A program made the position numbers and the translations under genes. From Chersky-840 sp035532735 (GTDB taxonomy: Bacteria > Actinomycetota > Acidimicrobiia > Acidimicrobiales > UBA8190), in NCBI GenBank assembly GCA_035532735.1, contig DATKQM010000015.1:1-18917 (forward strand): 18,917 nt of DNA, in the 5' to 3' direction. Positions 1 to 5,124 of the stretch are shown one piece after another. How positions within the stretch are numbered: position 1 is the stretch's first letter; every line of letters begins with the position of its first letter. The notes under the pieces are model-generated. The model was not told where the DNA came from. It saw only the letters and a list, made by a program, of their open reading frames with translations, and searched no databases.

Positions 1-2
1 AC

Positions 3-68
3 CAGAGAAAGGAGGTGGTCCAACTGAGTGGATATCAACTAGGGACCCTGGAGGTGGCTGGCCGCTGA
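3..68 (+). CDS. Possible tiny or truncated ORF ending ...GTLEVAGR
   Basis: One frame is open from the left edge to the TGA at 66-68 and ends LSGYQLGTLEVAGR. If the SD-like run ending near 18 is used, a CTG at 24-26 lies 8 nt after GGAGG and would give a 14-residue peptide. Otherwise this is the C-terminus of a gene lying mostly outside the window, whose codons double as the SD-like sequence. A second frame (2-115), containing KGGGPTEWISTRDPGGGW, is also open across the same DNA. I do not recognise either peptide and cannot decide between the frames. Confidence 0.22.
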   Translation, partial: QRKEVVQLSGYQLGTLEVAGR

Positions 69-103
69 GGCGGCTCGCTGGACCACCTGGCGAATTCCAG
101 CCA
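6..103 (+). promoter_or_regulatory. Structured RNA element with 16-nt SD and anti-SD mimic
   Basis: Positions 6-21 (AGAAAGGAGGTGGTCC) are complementary over 16 nt, with one G-U pair, to the usual actinobacterial 16S rRNA 3' end. Positions 79-88 (TGGACCACCT) match that 16S end at 9 of 10 bases and are the exact reverse complement of 13-22, so the RNA can fold back and hide its own SD. Further pairings exist: 61-65 with 70-74 (4-nt loop), 52-57 with 83-88, and 55-61 with 97-103. The 52-57:83-88 pairing competes with 13-22:79-88, so alternative folds are possible. A terminator hairpin lies about 80 nt downstream. The complementarities are seen in the sequence; a regulatory role is inferred. Confidence 0.5.
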
Positions 104-183
104 GTTACCCGCTGAGCACCCCGGTCGGGAAGTCGTCCCACCCGACGAGGTACGGGGCCTCGGTGCCTTTCCAGCTACAACTC

Positions 184-221
184 GATCGAGGGGCGTCCGC
201 AAGGGCGCCCCTCGATCATTT
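184..221 (+). terminator. Perfect 12-bp hairpin terminator
   Basis: GATCGAGGGGCG (184-195) pairs perfectly with CGCCCCTCGATC (206-217) across a 10-nt loop, followed by ATTTCC. The short T-run makes it a plausible intrinsic terminator for whatever is transcribed through positions 1-115. It separates that transcript from the cold-shock gene. Confidence 0.6.
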
Positions 222-305
222 CCTCGAGCAATTGTCTGTCGCGAGCCACTGCCGGTCGGTTGCCGGGGCCGCTGGGATACTCGACGCCGGCGGGGGGTCG
301 GCTGC

Positions 306-311
306 TACCAT
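306..311 (+). promoter_or_regulatory. Candidate -10 for the cold-shock gene
   Basis: TACCAT fits TANNNT and would put the transcription start near 318, leaving a leader of about 90 nt before the ATG at 410. A long leader is common for cold-shock mRNAs. No convincing -35 lies at the expected distance, so the call is tentative. Apart from the left-end element and the hairpin at 184-217, I see no gene in the first 409 nt. Confidence 0.3.
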
Positions 312-409
312 CTTTCGAGCGTTCGGTGGATCACGCAGGCCGTTCGTCGTTGTCGGTTGACGTTCGTGTCTCCCGCAAGTGTTCGTGCGTGGAGAAGCGA
401 GGTACGGCA

Positions 410-613
410 ATGGCCGAGGGCACGGTGAAGTGGTTCAACGCAACGAAGGGGTACGGGTTCGTCACGCCTGACGACGGTTCGCCCGACGTCTTCGTCCACT
501 TCTCGGCAATCGATGGCACCGGCTACCGCGAGCTCATCGAAGGCGAGCGCGTGGAATTCGAGCAGACCCAGGGCCAGAAGGGCCCGCAGGCCACCAAGGT
601 CCGCAAGCTCTAA
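410..613 (+). CDS. Cold-shock domain protein (CspA family)
   Basis: This is a 67-residue single-domain cold-shock protein, the usual length for the family. The OB-fold nucleic-acid-binding motifs are plain: WFNATKGYGFVTP at residues 8-20 (RNP1) and VFVHFS at about 26-31 (RNP2). Such proteins bind single-stranded RNA or DNA and act as RNA chaperones in the cytoplasm. The ATG at 410 is chosen because GAGG (399-402) lies 7 nt upstream and because MAEGTVKWFN is the canonical N-terminus; the frame stays open back to 260, but that extension is not cold-shock-like. The gene is monocistronic, with its own upstream region and a 14-bp terminator directly downstream. Several paralogues are usual per genome, so no specific symbol is given. 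Confidence 0.96.
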   Translation: MAEGTVKWFNATKGYGFVTPDDGSPDVFVHFSAIDGTGYRELIEGERVEFEQTQGQKGPQATKVRKL

Positions 614-626
614 CAGAGCCGAAGCC

Positions 627-657
627 AACGCGGGGCAGCCATCGGCTGCCCCGCGTT
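627..657 (+). terminator. Strong hairpin terminator after the cold-shock gene
   Basis: AACGCGGGGCAGCC (627-640) pairs perfectly over 14 bp with GGCTGCCCCGCGTT (644-657) across a 3-nt loop, starting 14 nt after the stop codon. The T-tract is only two bases plus TGTC, as is usual for high-GC actinobacteria. Confidence 0.8.
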
Positions 658-677
658 GTCGCGTCCGGGCTCATGTG

Positions 678-737
678 CAGGAGCAGGAGCAGGAGCAGGA
701 GCGGGAGCAGGAGCAGGAGCGGGAGCAGGAGCGGGAG
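678..737. repeat. Ten-unit hexanucleotide tandem repeat (CRGGAG)
   Basis: Ten uninterrupted copies of CAGGAG or CGGGAG fill 60 nt. The order is four CAGGAG, one CGGGAG, two CAGGAG, then CGGGAG, CAGGAG, CGGGAG. The strand is purine-rich (G/A with one C per unit), and each unit contains an SD-like GGAG. It lies in the intergenic region between the csp terminator and uppS. The unit length is a multiple of three, so reading-frame shadows run through it, but no convincing gene does. Confidence 0.9.
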
Positions 738-741
738 CAAC

Positions 742-776
742 GGACCCGGTGGGCGCCGACCTCGCCCACCGGGTCC
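742..776. terminator. Perfect 14-bp hairpin next to the hexamer repeat
   Basis: GGACCCGGTGGGCG (742-755) pairs perfectly with CGCCCACCGGGTCC (763-776) around a 7-nt loop. There is no T-run after it on either strand. It could be a second terminator insulating uppS from read-through, or a structural element. It begins 5 nt after the hexamer repeat and ends about 38 nt before the proposed uppS -10. Confidence 0.45.
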
Positions 777-813
777 CCGGTGCCCCGGCTGCGGAGCCTC
801 GAGCGCCAGCAAG

Positions 814-819
814 TAGGTT
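814..819 (+). promoter_or_regulatory. Candidate leaderless promoter -10 for uppS
   Basis: TAGGTT lies exactly 6 nt before the GTG at 826, so transcription would start at or next to the start codon. There is no SD-like sequence before the GTG. The same arrangement recurs at glyS and dnaG, which supports the reading. No clear -35 is visible. Confidence 0.45.
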
Positions 820-825
820 CGGTGC

Positions 826-1566
826 GTGGTGTTGCCTCTCAACGGACGAGTGCCGGAGGGCATCGACCCCTCCGACATCCCCGCCCACGTGGCGTGTGTG
901 ATGGACGGCAACGGTCGGTGGGCGAGCCAACGAGGCCTCCCCCGGACCGAGGGCCACGCCGCGGGGGAAGAGGCGCTCCTCGACACCGTCAACGGGGCTC
1001 TCGACCTCGGGATCCGGTGGCTGACGATGTTCGCCTTCTCGACCGAGAACTGGCGGCGTCCGGCCGACGAGGTCCGGTACCTCATGGGGTTCAACGAGTC
1101 ACTCCTCATGCGTCGGCGCGACGAGTTGCACGACAAGGGCGTCCAGATCCTCTTCGCGGGCCGCCGGGACTGGCGCGTCCCGCGCCGGGTCCTGCGACGG
1201 ATGGACGAGTCGATCGCGCTCACGAAAGACAACCGGCGGATGACGCTCACCATGGCGTTCAACTACGGCGGTCGGGCCGAGATCGTGGACGCGGTGCGGG
1301 CCCTGGTGGCCGAAGGCGTGGTCGCCAACAAGATCGACGAGCGGGCCATCCGGTCGCATCTCTACTACCCCGATCAGCCCGACCCCGACCTCGTCATCCG
1401 GACGTCGGGCGAGTACCGGATCTCGAACTTCTTGTTGTGGCAGCTGGCCTATTCGGAGCTGGTGTTCACCGACGTCTTGTGGCCCGACTTCCGTCGGGAG
1501 CAGCTCTTCGAGGCCGTCACCGAGTACCAGGGCCGCGAGCGACGGTTCGGTCGGGTCAAGACATGA
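826..1566 (+). CDS. uppS: Cis-prenyltransferase (undecaprenyl/decaprenyl diphosphate synthase family)
   Basis: The 246-residue product belongs to the UppS/Rer2 cis-prenyltransferases, which condense isopentenyl diphosphate units into the long-chain polyprenyl diphosphate used as lipid carrier in peptidoglycan and wall-polymer synthesis. Signatures are MDGNGRWA at residues 26-33 (Asp27 binds Mg-diphosphate), FAFSTENWRRP near 68-78, and RTSGEYRISNFLLWQLAYSE near 193-212. Length is typical. The GTG at 826 sits 6 nt after TAGGTT and lacks an SD, suggesting a leaderless start; GTG 829 is an alternative. The stop overlaps the ATG of the next gene by one A-T-G-A, so translation is probably coupled. 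Chain length (short C15, or C50/C55) cannot be read from the sequence. Linkage to recO matches other actinobacteria. Confidence 0.93.
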   Translation: MVLPLNGRVPEGIDPSDIPAHVACVMDGNGRWASQRGLPRTEGHAAGEEALLDTVNGALDLGIRWLTMFAFSTENWRRPADEVRYLMGFNESLLMRRRDELHDKGVQILFAGRRDWRVPRRVLRRMDESIALTKDNRRMTLTMAFNYGGRAEIVDAVRALVAEGVVANKIDERAIRSHLYYPDQPDPDLVIRTSGEYRISNFLLWQLAYSELVFTDVLWPDFRREQLFEAVTEYQGRERRFGRVKT

Positions 1567-1829
1567 GGATCGCGGCTGTCATCCTCGGCGTCGCGTTGTT
1601 CGGTGGGTTGGTGGTGCTCGCCATCGCCGGGGTGACCGCCGCTACCGCCGTGATCATCACGGCCGGGGCCGTCGTCCTCATGATCGGCCTCGGCAACGCC
1701 GTGGGGGGGCGTCACACACCGAACCGTTCCCCCTATCCGACCCAAGACTCAGCCACAGACGTCACGGACACCGGCGTCACCGACGCGGGGTCGGGCGGGG
1801 CGGGCGAGGCCGAGGACGCGGGGCGGTGA
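1563..1829 (+). CDS. Small two-helix membrane protein, unknown function
   Basis: This is an 88-residue protein with two hydrophobic segments (about residues 3-23 and 28-48, rich in Ala, Val, Ile and Gly) joined by a very short turn. A hydrophilic Asp/Thr/Gly-rich tail follows with no recognisable domain. The shape suggests a helical hairpin in the cytoplasmic membrane with a disordered tail. The ATG overlaps the uppS stop (ATGA), and its own stop overlaps the GTG start of recO (GTGA), so it is locked between two conserved genes and is very probably translated. I do not recognise a family. A link to membrane-bound polyprenyl metabolism is suggested only by position. Confidence 0.72.
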   Translation: MRIAAVILGVALFGGLVVLAIAGVTAATAVIITAGAVVLMIGLGNAVGGRHTPNRSPYPTQDSATDVTDTGVTDAGSGGAGEAEDAGR

Positions 1830-2542
1830 GCCTCTATCGCGACGAGGGTGTGGTGCTGCGGACCATCCGGCTGGGAGAAGCCGATCGGATCGTCACCTTG
1901 ATCACGAAGGCCCATGGCAAGGTGCGGGCCGTCGCCAAGGGGGTCCGGCGGACCAAGTCGAAGTTCGGTGCCCGTCTCGAACCGCTCAGTCACGTCACGC
2001 TGCTGTGCTGGCAGGGCCGGGAGCTCGACATCGTCAACCAGGCCGAGGTGACCGACACCTTCCGGGCCGTGCGCGAGGACCTCGGCCGCATGTCCAAGGC
2101 CTACACCGTGCTCGAGGTCACCGACCAGCTCTCCCAGGAGCGTCACGCCAATCCCCGGCTCTACGACATGGTGGTGGGAGCACTGCGCGCCCTCGACGCC
2201 CACGACGCCCCGCTGCTGGTGCCCGCCTTCTGCTTGAAGGTCCTGGCCCTCGAAGGATCGTCACCTGTCGTCGACCAGTGCGTGTCGTGCGGCGAGCGCG
2301 ACGGGCTCGTGGCCTTCGACATCATCGAAGGTGGTGTGCTGTGCCGGTCGTGCCGGCGGGGTCGGTCCATCTCGCCCGATGCACTGGAACTGGTACGGCG
2401 GATCCTCGGTGGCGGCCTCGCCTCGGCGTTGGCCGAGCCCGACGGCCCGCTCGCCGGTGAGGTGACCGATCTCGCCACCGAAGCCATGGAGGCCCACCTG
2501 GACCGGCGCCTGCGCAGCGTGCGTTCGAGCCCGACGGCGTAG
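1826..2542 (+). CDS. recO: DNA repair protein RecO
   Basis: The 238-residue product matches RecO, the recombination mediator that works with RecR (and RecF) to load RecA on SSB-coated single-stranded DNA and to anneal strands. The N-terminal OB-fold begins SLYRDEGVVLRTIRLGEADR, typical of RecO. The helical C-terminal domain carries a zinc-finger-like set, C142-x2-C145 and C163-x2-C166. The GTG at 1826 overlaps the preceding stop and gives the standard N-terminus. Length is normal. The gene is inside the uppS-to-hemW run and ends 17 nt before hemW. Confidence 0.94.
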   Translation: MSLYRDEGVVLRTIRLGEADRIVTLITKAHGKVRAVAKGVRRTKSKFGARLEPLSHVTLLCWQGRELDIVNQAEVTDTFRAVREDLGRMSKAYTVLEVTDQLSQERHANPRLYDMVVGALRALDAHDAPLLVPAFCLKVLALEGSSPVVDQCVSCGERDGLVAFDIIEGGVLCRSCRRGRSISPDALELVRRILGGGLASALAEPDGPLAGEVTDLATEAMEAHLDRRLRSVRSSPTA

Positions 2543-2559
2543 CGGGGACGGCGGCGGAC

Positions 2560-3654
2560 GTGGACCAGCCTTTCGGGGTCTACGTCCACGTGCCGTTCTG
2601 CGCGTCGCGCTGTGATTACTGCGCCTTCGCCACGTGGACCGATCGCGACGGGCTCATGGCCGCCTACGCCGACGCGTGTGTGGCCGAGCTCGAAAGGGCC
2701 GTGGTCGACGAGGACCTCGCCGCGGCGACGAGTGTCTATGTCGGCGGAGGCACCCCGTCACGGCTCCCCGCCGAATTGTTGGCCCGGGTCCTCGAAGCGG
2801 TGCCCGTGACCGGCGACGCCGAGGTCACCGTCGAGTGCAACCCCGAGGACGCCTCGGCATCTCGGTTCGCCCGTTGGCGACAGGCCGGGGTCACCCGGGT
2901 GTCCTTCGGTGTCCAGTCCATGGTGCCGCACGTCCTCGAGAGCCTGGGTCGGCGCCACGGCACCACCCAGTCGGCGCGGGCGGTTGCTCAAGCCGGCGAG
3001 GCGGGCTTCGGTTCGGTCAGCGTGGACCTCATCCTGGGGGCGGCGGCCGAGACCGATGGGGATGTGGAGACCACCCTCGAGGCCGTCCTCGACCTCGAGC
3101 CCCGACCCGGGCACGTGAGTGCGTACGCCCTGACCGTCGAGCCCGGCACCGCTCTGGCGGGGGATCCGGCCCGCCATCCCGACGACGACGTCACCGCCGG
3201 TCGGTACGCGCGCCTCGACGCCGCGTTGTCGGCGGCGGGGTACCGGTGGTACGAGGTGTCGAACTGGGCCGTGCCGGGCCAGGAGTGTCGCCACAACGCC
3301 TTGTACTGGGCCCAGGGCGACTACCGGGGTATCGGGTGCGCGGCCCATTCGCATCGTGGCCGGCGCCGGTGGTGGAACATCCACACCCCGGAGCGCTACA
3401 TCGAGGCGGTGCGCGCCGGGCGGACCACGACCGCGGCCGACGAGGTGCTCACCGACGAACAGCTGACGTTCGAAGGCCTCGCGCTGGCGCTGAGGACGTC
3501 GGTGGGAGTGCCTGCATCGGTGGTGCCCGACGACCCCGATCTCGACGAGCTCGTCGAGCGCCGGGGCGACCGGGCCGTGCTCACGGCACGGGGACGGTTG
3601 CTCGCCAACGAGGTGACCCTGCGGCTTCGGACCGGGTCCCCGGCGGTCCCCTGA
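2560..3654 (+). CDS. hemW: HemW-like radical SAM protein
   Basis: The 364-residue radical SAM protein has the Cys cluster C14-x3-C18-x2-C21 in VPFCASRCDYCAF, which binds the 4Fe-4S cluster. It also has the YVGGGTPS motif near residues 61-68, a SAM-binding VECNPED stretch and the family signature GCAAHSHRGRRRWWN near 262-276. These identify the HemW group (long annotated as 'oxygen-independent coproporphyrinogen III oxidase-like'), which binds heme and is thought to deliver it to respiratory enzymes. True HemN has a different N-terminal region. The GTG at 2560 lies 17 nt after the recO stop and gives the usual short N-terminus before the Cys motif. It is the last gene of the run. Confidence 0.9.
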   Translation: MDQPFGVYVHVPFCASRCDYCAFATWTDRDGLMAAYADACVAELERAVVDEDLAAATSVYVGGGTPSRLPAELLARVLEAVPVTGDAEVTVECNPEDASASRFARWRQAGVTRVSFGVQSMVPHVLESLGRRHGTTQSARAVAQAGEAGFGSVSVDLILGAAAETDGDVETTLEAVLDLEPRPGHVSAYALTVEPGTALAGDPARHPDDDVTAGRYARLDAALSAAGYRWYEVSNWAVPGQECRHNALYWAQGDYRGIGCAAHSHRGRRRWWNIHTPERYIEAVRAGRTTTAADEVLTDEQLTFEGLALALRTSVGVPASVVPDDPDLDELVERRGDRAVLTARGRLLANEVTLRLRTGSPAVP

Positions 3655-3679
3655 GAACGGGGCGGTCGGGTGTGGCCGA

Positions 3680-3685
3680 TATCCT
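3680..3685 (+). promoter_or_regulatory. Candidate leaderless promoter -10 for glyS
   Basis: TATCCT ends 6 nt before the ATG at 3692, and no SD sequence precedes that ATG. The -35 is weak or absent. Spacing is identical to the uppS and dnaG cases. Confidence 0.5.
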
Positions 3686-3691
3686 CGACCC

Positions 3692-5044
3692 ATGACCGAG
3701 CAGACCGGGGACGACGGCGCGCCCGATGTCGCCTCGTCCGATGGCCACCCCGACCTGGTGGAACGGATCGTCAACCTGTCCAAGCGGCGGGGATTCATCT
3801 TCCCTTCGGCCGAGATCTACGGGGGGTTCCGGTCCACCTACGACTACGGGCCCCTCGGCGTCCTTATGCTGCGCAACGTCAAGGACGCCTGGTGGCGGTC
3901 CATGGTGCAGCTGCGCGACGACGTGGTGGGGATCGACGCGGCGATCCTGTCGACGCCGAAGATCTGGGAGGCCTCGGGCCACCTCGACAACTTCACCGAC
4001 CCGCTCGTCGACTGCCGGAACTGTCACGAGCGGTGGCGTGCCGACAAGATCGAGGGGATCTGCCCCAACTGTGGGTCAGCCGACCTCACCGAGCCCCGGG
4101 CCTTCAACCTCATGTTCAAGACCTTCGCCGGCCCCGTCGAGGAAGACGCCACGGTCGCCTACCTGCGCCCCGAGACCGCCCAGGGGATGTTCGTCAACTT
4201 CTTGAACGTCGTGACCACCACGCGCAAGAAGCCGCCGTTCGGGATCGCCCAGGTCGGCAAGTCCTTCCGAAACGAGATCACCCCGCAGAACTTCGTGTTC
4301 CGGACCCGCGAGTTCGAGCAGATGGAGATGGAGTACTTCGTCCCCCCCGACGAGGCCGACAAGTGGTTCCACTACTGGCTCGACGAGCGGATGCGGTGGT
4401 ATCTCGACCTCGGGATCCCCGCGTCGAAGCTGCGGCTCCGTCACCACGAGGCCGACGAGCTCTCGCACTACTCGACCGCCACCGCCGATGTGGAGTTCCT
4501 TTTCCCGTGGGGATGGGACGAGCTCGAGGGCATCGCCAACCGAACCGACTTCGACCTCAAGGCCCATGCCGCGCACTCCGGTGAGAAGCTCGAGTACTTC
4601 GAGCAGTCCACCGGTGAGCGGTACGTGCCGTATGTCATCGAGCCCGCCGCGGGTGCCACCCGGACCATGATGGCCTTCTTGCTCTCGGCCTATGACGAGG
4701 ACGAGATCGGCGGCGAGACCCGGACGGTGCTCCACCTCGACTCCCGGTTGGCGCCGTACCAGGTGGCCGTGCTGCCGCTGTCGAAGAAGGACGAGCTCAT
4801 GCCAATGGCCCGTGAGGTCCTCGGGCTCCTCCAACCAGTGGCGGTGTGTGACTTCGACACCACCCAGTCCATCGGCCGGCGGTATCGCCGTCAGGACGAG
4901 GTGGGCACGCCGTACTGCGTCACCGTCGACTTCGACTCTCTCGAGGACGGCGCGGTCACCGTGCGAGACCGCGACACGACCGAGCAGGTGCGGGTCCCGA
5001 TCGACCGCGTCGCCGAGGACATCGCCGGGCGTCTGCGCCGCTGA
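3692..5044 (+). CDS. glyS: Glycyl-tRNA synthetase, alpha2 type
   Basis: The 450-residue class II synthetase charges tRNA-Gly. It is the single-chain homodimeric form of actinobacteria, not the alpha2beta2 GlyQ/GlyS form. Diagnostic stretches are YDYGPLG near 50-56, EPRAFNLMFKTF near 134-145, RPETAQGMFVNF at 159-170, motif 2 FRNEITPQNFVFRTREFEQ at 192-210, and the motif 3 region EPAAGATRTMMAFL near 319-332. A CxxC...CxxC pair (C108, C111, C124, C127) lies in the insertion and is probably zinc-binding. The C-terminal anticodon-binding domain follows (YQVAVLPLSKK). The ATG at 3692 is the only start compatible with the proposed leaderless promoter. Length is normal. Confidence 0.96.
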   Translation: MTEQTGDDGAPDVASSDGHPDLVERIVNLSKRRGFIFPSAEIYGGFRSTYDYGPLGVLMLRNVKDAWWRSMVQLRDDVVGIDAAILSTPKIWEASGHLDNFTDPLVDCRNCHERWRADKIEGICPNCGSADLTEPRAFNLMFKTFAGPVEEDATVAYLRPETAQGMFVNFLNVVTTTRKKPPFGIAQVGKSFRNEITPQNFVFRTREFEQMEMEYFVPPDEADKWFHYWLDERMRWYLDLGIPASKLRLRHHEADELSHYSTATADVEFLFPWGWDELEGIANRTDFDLKAHAAHSGEKLEYFEQSTGERYVPYVIEPAAGATRTMMAFLLSAYDEDEIGGETRTVLHLDSRLAPYQVAVLPLSKKDELMPMAREVLGLLQPVAVCDFDTTQSIGRRYRRQDEVGTPYCVTVDFDSLEDGAVTVRDRDTTEQVRVPIDRVAEDIAGRLRR

Positions 5045-5064
5045 GGGCCCCCGCAACGGGCCGG

Positions 5065-5070
5065 TAGTCT
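5065..5070 (+). promoter_or_regulatory. Candidate -10 for ppdK
   Basis: TAGTCT lies 20 nt after the glyS stop and would place the transcription start near 5077, giving a leader of about 48 nt that contains the AGGAG (5115-5119) used by the ATG at 5125. No clear -35 is visible. Confidence 0.35.
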
Positions 5071-5124
5071 CGGGGGGTCCCTGAACCGCCAGACGTGCCG
5101 GGCGCGGCACGGCCAGGAGTCCCC

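Noticed and set aside
163..360. 65-residue plus-strand ORF upstream of the cold-shock gene
   Set aside because: It runs through the 184-217 terminator hairpin, has no SD and looks compositionally like a chance high-GC frame.
260..409. 50-residue N-terminal extension of the cold-shock protein
   Set aside because: The extension is not cold-shock-like; MAEGTVKWFN at 410 with its own GAGG SD is the canonical start.
678..737. CRISPR or REP-type array
   Set aside because: The units are 6 nt without spacers, so this is a simple-sequence repeat rather than a CRISPR array.
513..1562. Long open frame through the hexamer repeat and uppS
   Set aside because: It is a frame shadow: only its last part, from the ATG at 1563, is a plausible protein; the rest is Arg/Pro/Gly noise antiphase to uppS.
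5095..5124. Upstream GTG start for ppdK
   Set aside because: It adds ten residues of non-conserved MPGAARPGVP; AGGAG at 5115-5119 is correctly placed for the ATG at 5125.
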